NCBI GenBank assembly: GCA_017643025.1
Contig: JAEPOG010000001.1
Location: 372,001-436,000 of the forward strand
Length of the DNA stretch: 64,000 nt
From: Rhizobiaceae bacterium
GTDB taxonomy: Bacteria > Pseudomonadota > Alphaproteobacteria > Rhizobiales > Rhizobiaceae
Direction: 5' to 3'
Position numbers and translations under genes: made by a program. Below the pieces are notes generated by a model, which had not been told where the DNA came from, ran no database searches, and saw nothing but the letters and a program-made list of their open reading frames with translations. This document shows, piece by piece, positions 19,764 to 28,013 of the stretch (positions are counted from its first letter, which is position 1; every line of letters begins with the position of its first letter).

Positions 19764-21068
19764 CTATTGGCACAGCGATTTCATTTCCATCCGCAGTTCG
19801 GACACGACTCCTTCGGCCGGGCGTTCAACATCTTCGACCGTAAGTGTCGCCCCACGTTGAACATTCCGCACAACGCGCAAGCCGTGCGCCAATCCGATCG
19901 GCAGGGCCTCCCGCTCAAGTGAAACTTCGGCGGGAATAGCCTTCCCCCAGACCGTGTATCCGCCCTCCCCGTCCAGGGTGTCGCCAACCGCGAGGTCGCG
20001 CTTGGCAACGGCGACGGCGTCGCCGCGGAACGCTCGTGCCTGGCCGGTCGGTTCGCCCCGAACAGCAGCCGAAAGCACGGAAATACCGAGTTCCATCCCT
20101 ATCAGGTGGAACGGCTTGTACATCGCTGCATATCGTCCGGTTGAATCCACCGGTAACCCGTATTGACGGAAACAGCCCGCTGCATATGCGTTGGGAGCCT
20201 CGATCACGACATAGACGCCCCAACGCAGATCCCGAAAGACCGGCCGCCCATCGCGTTCGAGAGAGGAGACAACCTCAACAACTCCTCGCCCCGCAACGAG
20301 CCCGCCGTCTGAGCTTGGCCGCAACGTTCGCGCGAGGTCATCCACACCGCATGGGAAGAACCCTAGACCGTCCCCGGGCACATTCAGGTCACACGCATTG
20401 GCCACCGCCGCCATTTCGATGGCTGATTTGGTGCCGTCTAGAAACGAGTTGAACATCTGGCTGTTCATGCCGGCCTCGGCTGCGTGCTCGGCAGTAAGGC
20501 CGTAGTGATCCCAGACGCTGTCCGGTGTCACTTCGTGATAGCCGGGCAGATACTTCGTGCCCTTTCCCGCCGCCTGGACGCCAAACCCCGCCGCCCGGGC
20601 CCAGTCGACCATCTCGGCGATCAGCGCCGGCTGATCCCCGTAGGCCATCGAATAGACAACGCCAGCCCGTCTGGCCCGGCTGGCCAGCGCGGGTCCGACA
20701 AGGACATCGGCCTCCACATTGACCATGACTATATGCTTGCCGGCATGAATTGCCGCCAGCGCATGGCGAATGCCGGCAGCCGGCGATCCCGTCGCCTCGA
20801 TGACCACCTCCACATCGTCCGCGGCGCAGAGTTCGCTCCCATTCTCGGAAAAGCGCGTCGCCGAAATGCGTTCCTCGCTCCAGCCGACCGCGTGGCAGGC
20901 TTTCCGGGCCCGGTCCGGCGCAAGGTCGGCAATCTCGACGACTTCCAGTCCCGGCGTCGACGGAACCTGAGACAAGAACATGGAGCCGAACTTGCCCGAG
21001 CCGATGAGCCCCACGCGTACCGGACGGCCGGCGTCCAGCCTTTGCTGCAAACCCTGGAATAGGTTCAT
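19764..21068 (-). CDS. NAD(P)-dependent homoserine-dehydrogenase-like oxidoreductase with C-terminal SAF domain
   Basis: A 434-aa cytoplasmic protein. Residues about 15-160 form a Rossmann fold with the dinucleotide motif VGLIGSGKFGSMF, near residue 20. The middle part has the homoserine dehydrogenase-like sequence GKGTKYLPGYHEVTPDSVWD. The last 75 residues (RDLAVGDTLDGEGGYTVWGK) are a SAF-type domain, which explains why relatives are often mislabelled FlgA. Such proteins occur in carbohydrate or polyol-acid catabolic loci and probably oxidise a sugar-acid-like or branched substrate. It is divergent from the hexapeptide-repeat gene across 270 bp. The substrate is not predictable. Confidence 0.75.
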   Translation of the reverse strand: MNLFQGLQQRLDAGRPVRVGLIGSGKFGSMFLSQVPSTPGLEVVEIADLAPDRARKACHAVGWSEERISATRFSENGSELCAADDVEVVIEATGSPAAGIRHALAAIHAGKHIVMVNVEADVLVGPALASRARRAGVVYSMAYGDQPALIAEMVDWARAAGFGVQAAGKGTKYLPGYHEVTPDSVWDHYGLTAEHAAEAGMNSQMFNSFLDGTKSAIEMAAVANACDLNVPGDGLGFFPCGVDDLARTLRPSSDGGLVAGRGVVEVVSSLERDGRPVFRDLRWGVYVVIEAPNAYAAGCFRQYGLPVDSTGRYAAMYKPFHLIGMELGISVLSAAVRGEPTGQARAFRGDAVAVAKRDLAVGDTLDGEGGYTVWGKAIPAEVSLEREALPIGLAHGLRVVRNVQRGATLTVEDVERPAEGVVSELRMEMKSLCQ

Positions 21069-21338
21069 GGAAGACGCTCTGAATTTCTGGGTGGCAGTGG
21101 TTTTGGCAAATCGAGTGGCTACGGCGAGCTATGCCTAGCTTTGCCGTTGCTCCCTTATCCCGTTGAGGATCCAGCGCGCGACGAGGACGAAAACATCATA
21201 CCAGTAACCATCGACCTTGTGCGCGCCGGGATGCTACGATGGGCGACATTGTCGAACGGCTCAAGACGGTATGGGGCACCTATCGGGAAACACCGGTATT
21301 CTAGTGGCTGGCGATCAACGCAGTCGGCTGTGCCTGAC

Positions 21339-22361
21339 ATGAAGCCGATCGTACTCCCCTATGGGGGTGTCGAACCCGAATTTGCGACGCCGCCAGCCTA
21401 CGCGGCGTCGGGCTCGGCGGTTCTGGGCCGCGCAAAGATTGGCCGCTCGGCATGGCTGGGCGAAAGGTCGGTCATTCGTGCGGACGGCCACTTCGTCGAG
21501 ATAGGCGACGACTTTCGCCTTGGTGCCGGGGGTACCGTGCATATCAGTCACGACCTGCTGCCGACACGAATCGGCCATAGGGTGACTGCTGGTACAAACT
21601 CAGTGATTCACGCCTGCAACGTTGGCGACGACTGTTTCATTGGCGATGACGTTGTCATCCTGGACGGCTCGGAAGTCGAGAATGGATGCGCGATCGAGGC
21701 GGGTTCGGTGGTGTTTCCACGGTCCAGTCTACAGACGGGTTGGCTCTATGGCGGTTCCCCGGTGGCAAAAATCCGCGAACTGAGGGACGGTGAACTCGGC
21801 GAACTGCACTCGCGCCAACGGTCGACGCCTGATCGTTCGACAGACACTGCCCAGACAACACCGGACTTGCGTGCCGGCGGCCACGTGTTCGTTGCCACGT
21901 CTGCGAGACTCGCAGGGCAGATTGATTGCGAAGGCGAAAACGGCATCTGGTACGGCTGCGTGCTGGATGCCGGCAAGCGGTCCATCTCGGTCGGCCTCCA
22001 CACCAACATCCAGGACAATACGACTATCCGAAGCATCGGCGCCGACGTACGCATCGGGCGTAACGCGACCATCGGGCACAACGTCACGATGGATGACTGC
22101 ACCGTTGGAGACGCCAGCCTGATCGGCATCGGCGCGACCCTGGCGCCTGGAACTCTGGTCGAGTCGGATGTCCTTGTAGCGGCCGGCGCCGCGACTGAAG
22201 CGGGTCAGAAGCTCGACACCGGGTGGCTCTACGCCGGCAGTCCGGCTCGCAAACTTCGGCCGCTGGAGGACAAACACAGAGCGCTGATCGCGGGAACATG
22301 GCCTGTCTATTGTGAGTACGCGCTTCGATTTGCCCGCGCCCAGGAAAAGGCATCTATATGA
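21339..22361 (+). CDS. Tandem gamma-carbonic-anhydrase-like (left-handed beta-helix) protein
   Basis: A 340-aa protein with two consecutive hexapeptide-repeat domains, residues about 15-150 and 180-325, each ending in the family phrase GWLYxGSPxxKxR. Each resembles a complete gamma-carbonic anhydrase/PaaY-type domain, so the gene looks like a fused duplication. The zinc histidines are split. Domain 1 keeps two likely ligands (TVHIS and VIHAC) but has Thr where GH is expected. Domain 2 keeps GH (TIGHNV) but has Arg and Asp at the other two. A single shared metal site, or loss of catalysis, is possible. The ATG at 21339 is preferred; an in-frame start at 21141 adds 66 residues unlike the family. 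The ribosome site is weak. Confidence 0.7.
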   Translation: MKPIVLPYGGVEPEFATPPAYAASGSAVLGRAKIGRSAWLGERSVIRADGHFVEIGDDFRLGAGGTVHISHDLLPTRIGHRVTAGTNSVIHACNVGDDCFIGDDVVILDGSEVENGCAIEAGSVVFPRSSLQTGWLYGGSPVAKIRELRDGELGELHSRQRSTPDRSTDTAQTTPDLRAGGHVFVATSARLAGQIDCEGENGIWYGCVLDAGKRSISVGLHTNIQDNTTIRSIGADVRIGRNATIGHNVTMDDCTVGDASLIGIGATLAPGTLVESDVLVAAGAATEAGQKLDTGWLYAGSPARKLRPLEDKHRALIAGTWPVYCEYALRFARAQEKASI

Positions 22362-22398
22362 CCGGCAAGTCACCGGTGTCACTTTGGGAGGAGACGAA

Positions 22399-22623
22399 AT
22401 GGCAAGAGGATCTGTTCGCACACCAGCGCCCGACCTGACCTATTTGCCAGCGGGTCGGCCTCAGTCCCAAGGTGCCTGCGGTCGCTTCCATCGAAAGCTC
22501 AATTCCGTTGCGACGCGTGAAGTCCGGGATTTCGCGATCGAGATGAGGGGCCAGGCCCCTTGGCCACTGGATGCCGACCCGCGTCGGCGGGCGTCAAGCG
22601 CCGTTGGCGCGGCGTCGCAATAA
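22399..22623 (+). pseudogene. Probable 5' remnant of a hydrolase gene (isochorismatase-like)
   Basis: A 74-codon frame with a strong ribosome site (GGGAGGAG, about 5 nt before ATG 22399), placed 37 bp after the hexapeptide-repeat gene. The segment APWPLDADPRR resembles the lead-in of isochorismatase/cysteine-hydrolase proteins, which normally continue with an ALVVIDMQ-type strand. Here it runs into unrelated residues and a stop. This suggests the front end of a truncated third operon gene. An inverted repeat follows (CCGTTGGCG 22601-22609 with CGCCAACGG 22630-22638). The family guess rests on one short motif. Confidence 0.35.
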
Positions 22624-22690
22624 GCGAAACGCCAACGGATTGACCAGGTGAAACGGGGTCAATGCTGCAATTAGCGACAATACGCCAGCG

Positions 22691-23392
22691 CTAGTCTGAG
22701 CGCTGCCGACGGTTCTCTGCCAGCAGTTGAAGTCCTTGCGGATCGGTAACTGTGACTTTCTGCCGACTGCCGCCAACAAGGCCATCGACTTGCCAGGCGC
22801 TGAGCAGCCGGCTGACCGTATGAAGGGTTGTGCCCGTCATCTCCGCGATGTTCTGACGTGTAATCGGAAAATCTATCTCGACGCCGGCATCTGTCTTCCG
22901 TCCGGATCGTTCGACCAGGCGCAGCAGCGCCTGAGCTACCCGCTGGTCCACCTGCTCGGTCGCCATCTCGACGACCCGCTCCTGCGTCTCCTGCAGGCGG
23001 GCGCCGATCGTCTGGTAGGCCGCGGCGGCGAATGCGGGTACGGCAGCCTGCAGTCTGGTCCATTCGCTGTTCGCCCATGTCAGCACGATGCAATCGACGG
23101 CGGCGACCGCGGCCGCCGGATAGCTCTCACGCCCCATGGCGACAGCAATGCCAAACAATTCGCCCTCATTGATGTACCGGGCAATCAGCTGCTCACCAGA
23201 AGGCGTCGTTTGCACGACGCGGACGTGACCCGACAGCAGAAGGAAGAACGAGGCAGCTTCCTGACCCTGAGAGAATATTTCCGAATTCCTGGGATGCCTC
23301 GATGATCGCGCTCCCCGAAGAACCAGTCCGAGTTCGTCATCCGACATTGCGGCGAAGGCAGGCAGCCCCGCGATCAGGGAACGGTCGAGCAT
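22691..23392 (-). CDS. nnrR: Crp/Fnr-family regulator, NnrR type (nitric oxide response)
   Basis: A 233-aa Crp/Fnr regulator. The N-terminal sensor beta-roll is about residues 10-130 (SGHVRVVQTTPSGEQLIARY). A dimer helix and a C-terminal winged helix follow, with recognition segment TGTTLHTVSRLLSAW near 180-195. There are no cysteine clusters of the FNR type. NnrR/DNR proteins turn on nir and nor genes in response to NO. Placement next to pseudoazurin and nirK, and the two identical TTGCG..CGCAA boxes nearby, support NnrR rather than a generic Crp protein. It is divergent from pseudoazurin and probably shares the box at 23448-23463. Confidence 0.85.
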   Translation of the reverse strand: MLDRSLIAGLPAFAAMSDDELGLVLRGARSSRHPRNSEIFSQGQEAASFFLLLSGHVRVVQTTPSGEQLIARYINEGELFGIAVAMGRESYPAAAVAAVDCIVLTWANSEWTRLQAAVPAFAAAAYQTIGARLQETQERVVEMATEQVDQRVAQALLRLVERSGRKTDAGVEIDFPITRQNIAEMTGTTLHTVSRLLSAWQVDGLVGGSRQKVTVTDPQGLQLLAENRRQRSD

Positions 23393-23447
23393 GGCAATTA
23401 CCTCTCATTGTGGTCGCCGTACTAACGGACAATGTTTCCGCTTTCAC

Positions 23448-23463
23448 TTTGCGCCAGCGCAAA
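23448..23463. promoter_or_regulatory. NnrR box between nnrR and pseudoazurin
   Basis: TTTGCGCCAGCGCAAA is a 7+2+7 inverted repeat, centred about 63 bp upstream of nnrR and 69 bp upstream of the pseudoazurin start. It is the exact reverse complement of the nirK box at 27851-27866. It fits the TTGCG-N4-CGCAA-type sites known for NnrR in alphaproteobacteria. Confidence 0.85.
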
Positions 23464-23524
23464 TTCGTCTACCCCAAATCGGCGTATCCAATCGGCAACC
23501 CTCCCGGGAAGAAAGGATAGACCG

Positions 23525-23968
23525 ATGAGAAAACTGATTGCGATGCTGACCCTCGGTGCAGCGGTCGCCCTCGCGGGCGCAGCCTATGCCGAGGAACATG
23601 AGGTCCTCATGCTCAACAAGGGCGAGAAGGGCATGATGGTGTTCGAACCCGATTTCATCCGCGCGGCGCCCGGTGACACGGTGCGCTTCGTGCCGACCGA
23701 CAAGGGGCACAATGCCGAGACCATCAAGGGGATGATCCCCGAGGGCGCCGAGCCCTTCAAGAGCGCCTTCAACGAGGAGATCGTCATCACCCTCGACCAG
23801 GAGGGCATCTATGGCGTCAAGTGCGCCCCGCACTACGCGATGGGCATGGTGGCACTGATCGAGGTTGGCGATCCGGTCAATCTCGAAGAAGCCCGGGCCG
23901 TCAGGCACGCTGGCAAGGCAAGGACGGTATTCGACGAACTCTTCGGGTTAGCGGTAGCCGCCAACTAG
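23525..23968 (+). CDS. Pseudoazurin (periplasmic blue copper protein)
   Basis: A 147-aa protein with a 22-residue signal peptide (MRKLIAMLTLGAAVALAGAA, cleaved after YA). The mature cupredoxin of about 125 residues has all four type 1 copper ligands: His in GHNAE, then Cys, His and Met in KCAPHYAMGM. Pseudoazurin carries single electrons in the periplasm to copper nitrite reductase, encoded 2.7 kb away. An NnrR box lies upstream. The start at 23525 follows GGGAAGAAAGG. It converges on nnrS. Confidence 0.95.
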   Translation: MRKLIAMLTLGAAVALAGAAYAEEHEVLMLNKGEKGMMVFEPDFIRAAPGDTVRFVPTDKGHNAETIKGMIPEGAEPFKSAFNEEIVITLDQEGIYGVKCAPHYAMGMVALIEVGDPVNLEEARAVRHAGKARTVFDELFGLAVAAN

Positions 23969-24003
23969 GCGGGGGCCACTCGCGACACGAATCTACCCGA
24001 GAG

Positions 24004-24033
24004 GCCGGAGGGAGCGCGGTGGCTTCCTCCGGC
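24004..24033. terminator. Possible bidirectional terminator between pseudoazurin and nnrS
   Basis: GCCGGAGG (24004-24011) pairs with CCTCCGGC (24026-24033) across a 14-nt loop, between two convergent genes. A short T-containing tail follows on the plus strand. The stem is GC-rich, but there is no clear U-run, so termination is plausible rather than proven. Confidence 0.45.
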
Positions 24034-24055
24034 TTCGTATTGCAAGTGGCAGGAC

Positions 24056-25306
24056 TCAGGATCGCTGGCGTTCGCGGAACAGAATTGGTGCGAAGCGTGC
24101 TGCGAACAGCAGGAACGAGGCTGACCAAAGCGCTCCCCCGGTCAGCAGCAGCAGCAAATGGTGGTCGAGCGCAAGCGCCGCGGCCACGCGCAGAAGTGCG
24201 CCGAGCGTCACCGCCGCGTAGATCGCCAGTGTCCAGCCGTCGGCCATTATCTCGCGGCCGGTGTGGCCAAGGCTGGCACGCGTCATCACCCCCAGGGTCA
24301 TGGTGCCGACGGCGCCTGCGGTGAGCGCATGAATGGCCGCGCTCTGCGGCACAAATGCCCAGATGACGGAACAGCCCAGCAACAGCACCGAAAGAGCCAG
24401 CCAGCCGTATCCAAGATGCAGGATGAGCACGATAGGCTCGCGCCAGGAGGCAGCGCCCGCCCAGCGAAGCAGCCGGACCGCAAGATGCGCTCCCGACGCC
24501 AGCAGCGCAATCCCGGCGAACTGCGTTTGCGGCAGGGCGATCCATGACAGCATTGCAACTGCGGTCACCAGTAGCGCCGCCTTGTCCGGCCGCCCGAACG
24601 GCGCTGGCAGACGTGGCTTGCCCTGCTTGACCAACCAGTTGCGCGTGAAGCTCGGCACGATCCGCCCACCGATCAACGCGATCAGCATGGCGATGACCGC
24701 CAGCGCCAGCTTCGTGCCCAACCCTTCGGGAACCAGCCCGAATCCTTCCATGTGATGAACTGCGTTCGCCAGACCGAACAGTGTGAGCATGCCCGCGACT
24801 GGCGCGTTGCGCCAGTTCTTGCCGACGATCACCTCGCGCCAGATGGCGGCGGCGAGCGCGGCAGGGAACGCCAGGTCGATCGCCATCGCGAGGACAGGAT
24901 CGGCGACGAGCGCCATCGCGGCGCGTCCCCCCGCCCACAGCAGGACAAGTGCCGCGAGCGGCAAGCCACTGAGCGGAAGTCTGCCCGTCCAGTTGGGCAC
25001 GGCGGTGAGGATGAACCCGGCGATGACGGCGGCAAGATAGCCGAACAGCATTTCATGCGCGTGCCAGGCCGTCCCCTCAAGGGCTCCGGGCAGATCGACG
25101 CCCGTATGGTAGAGCACCAGCCAGGCAGGGACCGCCAACCCCGCATAGAGCGCAGCAAGAAAGAAGAACGGCCGAAAGCCGTAGTGCAGAATCGGCGGCA
25201 TCGAAGCGACACGCCCTCGCCCGTCGCGCGTCGCGTCTCCAGAGGCGCGCAAGCGGCGAAGTACGGACCGGTCCTGCGCCCGTTGCGTCTGGATGTCTGC
25301 CATCAT
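24056..25306 (-). CDS. nnrS: NnrS family haem-copper membrane protein
   Basis: A 416-aa polytopic protein with about twelve membrane helices. The NnrS hallmarks are visible: LHYGFRPFFFLAALYAGLAVP near residue 40, HAHEMLFGY near 83, GGRIVPSFTRNW in the middle, and TRASLGHTGREI near 340. NnrS protects cells from NO or nitrosative stress and is part of NnrR regulons. The first ATG (25306) directly follows the stop of the upstream 130-aa gene, indicating one transcript with nirK-nirV. Confidence 0.92.
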   Translation of the reverse strand: MMADIQTQRAQDRSVLRRLRASGDATRDGRGRVASMPPILHYGFRPFFFLAALYAGLAVPAWLVLYHTGVDLPGALEGTAWHAHEMLFGYLAAVIAGFILTAVPNWTGRLPLSGLPLAALVLLWAGGRAAMALVADPVLAMAIDLAFPAALAAAIWREVIVGKNWRNAPVAGMLTLFGLANAVHHMEGFGLVPEGLGTKLALAVIAMLIALIGGRIVPSFTRNWLVKQGKPRLPAPFGRPDKAALLVTAVAMLSWIALPQTQFAGIALLASGAHLAVRLLRWAGAASWREPIVLILHLGYGWLALSVLLLGCSVIWAFVPQSAAIHALTAGAVGTMTLGVMTRASLGHTGREIMADGWTLAIYAAVTLGALLRVAAALALDHHLLLLLTGGALWSASFLLFAARFAPILFRERQRS

Positions 25307-25699
25307 TCAATGAGCCGAGCTGCGCGGTCCGGCTGCACGCAGGGCGGACTCGGCCCCGCGTGCCGCAAAGTCCGACAGGTCGCCGAACAGGGCCGCGAGC
25401 TCGTAGAAGACTGACTTGTCCGGCTCGTCCACAGTCAGCTCGTCGAGCTCGCCCAGCAGCGCGCTCACGATCAGGATCGCGTCCCGCATCTTGCGCGCGT
25501 CGCCAAGGGCTGCATCGCGCGTGGCGCGGTCTCCATCCTTGCCGATACGTTCCAGAATGGCATCGGCCGTCTCACGGCACTCGCAGTCGAGACCCGCTTC
25601 GGCCAGCCCGCGCCGCACTCTCGTGACGACGGAATCCTCGCCAAACGTTTCCCGAGGAAATTCCGGGACGCCTGCCCGGCCCCTGTTTCCGATAGCCAT
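25307..25699 (-). CDS. Hypothetical 130-aa protein in the nirK-nirV-nnrS operon
   Basis: I do not recognise this protein. It is 130 residues, soluble and acidic in the middle, without a signal peptide or membrane helix. Residues 25-110 look largely helical. Two cysteines lie close together (LDCECRET, near residue 40). It starts 19 bp after nirV and its stop abuts the nnrS start, so it is an operon member. A role in nitrite reduction or NO handling is inference from location alone. Confidence 0.75.
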   Translation of the reverse strand: MAIGNRGRAGVPEFPRETFGEDSVVTRVRRGLAEAGLDCECRETADAILERIGKDGDRATRDAALGDARKMRDAILIVSALLGELDELTVDEPDKSVFYELAALFGDLSDFAARGAESALRAAGPRSSAH

Positions 25700-25718
25700 T
25701 GTCTTTCACCCTTCCTGT

Positions 25719-26618
25719 TCAGGAAACCGGTCCGCTGAAGATCGCTCCCCACAGACCGTCAAGGAGCCGCTGAGGCAGTGAGCGTCGCGCTTCGCGCACG
25801 AGCCGGAAGCCGAGGTTGTCCGGCGGCCTGCCTACCGCGCAGCCGCCGCTGACCCCGTCACGGACAAAATCGGACATGTAGGCCCGGTGACGACCTTCGG
25901 CGATGTGGACTCGGCAGTTCTCGATTCTGTGGGCTGCCTCGCCACTTTCCTGATCGAGCGTGGTTCGCTGATAGCAGGTGGAAGTCCACTCCCAGACATT
26001 TCCGCCGAGGTCGTGAATTCCCCTCGTATTTGGCCCGAAATGACCCAGCGGATGCGCCACCGGGTCAGGAGCGCGGCTGAGCGCCGCCTCTTCCTCGTAG
26101 CGCCTTATCCATGCAACGGCCGGATTGTCAGGATCGCTGGCGATTGCCGAATAGCTCTCGCCGACGAAGCGTTCCGCCGCGGCATAGGCCCATTCGGCGT
26201 CGCTCGGCAGCCGCCAGTGCTCGCCCGTCTCACCCGAGTACCACGCGGCGTAGGCCTGGGCGTCGAGATAGTTCACACCTGTGATCGGTCTGATGTCCGC
26301 GTCGGCCGAAATCGTCGCGTCGGCGGCCTTGCAGGCGCCGGCATCAACACAGCGCTGATATTCGGCCTGGCTCACCTGGTATTTCATCATCGAGATTGGG
26401 CGAGCGATAAGCTGCTCGACGACCGGCGCGTTGGCGGGACGGCCGTCGGAGAGAAATTCGCCCGGCACCGGAAAGTTGAATGCCCCGGGCATGATCTCAA
26501 CGACTGCCCCAGTCTTTGACACAACGGGCACCGGCTCACGTGCAAAACTGATTGCGGCCAGCGGTGTTGCGACCGAAACCGCGACAGTGGTTGCAACAAA
26601 GAGGCGGTTGAAAATCAT
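25719..26618 (-). CDS. nirV: NirV (formylglycine-generating-enzyme-like, nitrite reductase accessory)
   Basis: A 299-aa exported protein. The signal segment is MIFNRLFVATTVAVSVATPL. The SUMF1/FGE-sulfatase-type fold spans about residues 35-280, with GVNYLDAQAYAAWYS, LPSDAEWAYAA, GGNVWEWTSTCY and GFRLVRE, all classic for this fold. NirV is regularly encoded next to nirK, though its reaction is unsettled. The start at 26618 has GGAGCG six bases upstream and is favoured over an in-frame start six codons earlier. It follows nirK by about 60 bp. Confidence 0.9.
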   Translation of the reverse strand: MIFNRLFVATTVAVSVATPLAAISFAREPVPVVSKTGAVVEIMPGAFNFPVPGEFLSDGRPANAPVVEQLIARPISMMKYQVSQAEYQRCVDAGACKAADATISADADIRPITGVNYLDAQAYAAWYSGETGEHWRLPSDAEWAYAAAERFVGESYSAIASDPDNPAVAWIRRYEEEAALSRAPDPVAHPLGHFGPNTRGIHDLGGNVWEWTSTCYQRTTLDQESGEAAHRIENCRVHIAEGRHRAYMSDFVRDGVSGGCAVGRPPDNLGFRLVREARRSLPQRLLDGLWGAIFSGPVS

Positions 26619-26679
26619 CGAACGCTCCGGCCGCATTGGCCCGGCATTGCTGCCGGGCCATTTCTCGTTTCGGACCCGA

Positions 26680-27783
26680 TCAGTTGGTCTGGATCGGACC
26701 GGGCGCGGCGACCTGCTTCATCAGATCGTCGTTCCATTCGCCCTCGACCACGAAGTGGGCTGTCGCGCCGAGTTCGACCGCCTCGATAAGATTGTGGTTC
26801 ACGTAGGCGTAGATGCCGGGTTGCAGGAAGGTGTACATCGCGGCTCCCGCCGATCCGCCCCGGATGAACCAGGTCTCCAGATCCTTGGCCGGCGGATTGG
26901 CGAACTTGCCCTCCTCCCAGACATAGTCGCCGTGACCGCCGATCAGGTGCGGACGGCTGTCCCTGTTGGCCTGAGAGTGGACGATGAGCACATTCTCGCC
27001 GACCTTCGCCTTCAGTGCATTCTCGCCGGTCAGAGCGCCCTTGGCGCCGTTGAACACCACGTGGGTCGGCGTGAGAGTGCGCATGACCTCGACCATGTCG
27101 CCATAGCCCTCGCCGGGCGAGTCGTAGTTCTTGAAGGCGCCGTTCTCGTCGCGCGGGATATAGAAGTCGTTCTCGCCGATGTAGAACACGTTGTCGTAGG
27201 TGACGGCCTCGCCCTTCTCGTTCTTCAGGCCGTCGCGCGGCAGCACCATGATGGCGCCGCTCATGCCGGAAACGACATGCCACGGGATCATAGGACCGCC
27301 CGGAGCGCAGTGGTAGACGAAGGTGCCGGTGCGGGTCGCCTTGAAGCGCAGCTTCACCTGTTCGCCTGGGTTGACAAACGTCAGCTCGCCGCCGCCCAGC
27401 GCGCCGGTCGCGGCATGAAAGTCGATGTTATGCGGGAGCGAGTTGGTTGCGGGGTTGACCAGCGTGAGTTCGACGTAGTCGCCCTCATGCACGACCATCA
27501 GCGGGCCCGGCACGGAGCCGTCATAGGTCATGGCCTGAAGCGTGGTGCCCTCGTCGTCGATGACAATCGGCTTTTCCTGGATCGTCATGGTGAATTCCAC
27601 CACCTTCGGACCGCTCGTTGCGACCTGGTCGTGGGCATGTACGTAAGGCGGCGCGACAAGCGTCACCTTCTCGCGCGGAAGGGCGGCAATGTCCGCTTCA
27701 TTGGCCGCGGCCGCCAGAGGCGGCATTGCGGCCAGCATGGCGGTAGCAGCCGCCCCCATCAAAGCCTGGCGTCGCGTGAACAT
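26680..27783 (-). CDS. nirK: Copper-containing nitrite reductase
   Basis: A 367-aa periplasmic enzyme reducing nitrite to nitric oxide. The N-terminus [17 protein letters not shown] is a Tat-like signal (RRQAL). There are two cupredoxin domains. Domain 1 carries the type 1 and type 2 copper ligands in [26 protein letters not shown] and SGMSGAIM. Domain 2 has [11 protein letters not shown] for the type 2 site. Length and the seven-residue CAPGGPM arrangement fit class I NirK of rhizobia. It is the first gene of nirK-nirV-unknown-nnrS, behind a perfect NnrR box. No norCB is in the window, so removal of NO must be encoded elsewhere. Confidence 0.97.
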   Translation of the reverse strand: MFTRRQALMGAAATAMLAAMPPLAAAANEADIAALPREKVTLVAPPYVHAHDQVATSGPKVVEFTMTIQEKPIVIDDEGTTLQAMTYDGSVPGPLMVVHEGDYVELTLVNPATNSLPHNIDFHAATGALGGGELTFVNPGEQVKLRFKATRTGTFVYHCAPGGPMIPWHVVSGMSGAIMVLPRDGLKNEKGEAVTYDNVFYIGENDFYIPRDENGAFKNYDSPGEGYGDMVEVMRTLTPTHVVFNGAKGALTGENALKAKVGENVLIVHSQANRDSRPHLIGGHGDYVWEEGKFANPPAKDLETWFIRGGSAGAAMYTFLQPGIYAYVNHNLIEAVELGATAHFVVEGEWNDDLMKQVAAPGPIQTN

Positions 27784-27850
27784 GTTCGTTCTCCTTGTAA
27801 GTGCATCGGTGTCGATGCGGAGAACTCTACGCGCGCGCGCAATCGGGCTC

Positions 27851-27866
27851 TTTGCGCTGGCGCAAA
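27851..27866 (-). promoter_or_regulatory. NnrR box upstream of nirK
   Basis: TTTGCGCTGGCGCAAA, a perfect 7+2+7 dyad centred about 75 bp upstream of the nirK start, in the short gap after ccoS. It is the reverse complement of the box at 23448-23463. This position suits an activator of the Crp/Fnr class. Confidence 0.88.
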
Positions 27867-27875
27867 CTTCTGCGT

Positions 27876-28013
27876 CTATTCGTCGAAAAGCACGCGTTCG
27901 GCGGCGCCGTCCAGATCCTCGTACTGGCCGCTTCGCAGGGACCAGAGGAACGCGGCAAGCCCGATGGCCCCGAGGCCCAGCGCGATCGGGATGAGCACGA
28001 CGAGATTGGTCAC
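27876..28013 (-). CDS. fixS: Cbb3-type oxidase assembly protein CcoS/FixS
   Basis: A 45-residue protein with one N-terminal membrane helix ([21 protein letters not shown]) and a short acidic tail typical of CcoS ([16 protein letters not shown]). The start is a GTG at 28013 whose GTGA overlaps the fixI stop by 4 bp. CcoS is needed for haem and copper insertion into the cbb3 oxidase. It ends the fixGHIS operon, 10 bp from the nirK NnrR box. Confidence 0.9.
   Translation of the reverse strand: MTNLVVLIPIALGLGAIGLAAFLWSLRSGQYEDLDGAAERVLFDE

Noticed and set aside
21239..21304. 21-codon frame MGDIVERLKTVWGTYRETPV- before the hexapeptide gene
   Set aside because: No ribosome site and no recognisable family; perhaps the front of a lost gene, but too little to call.
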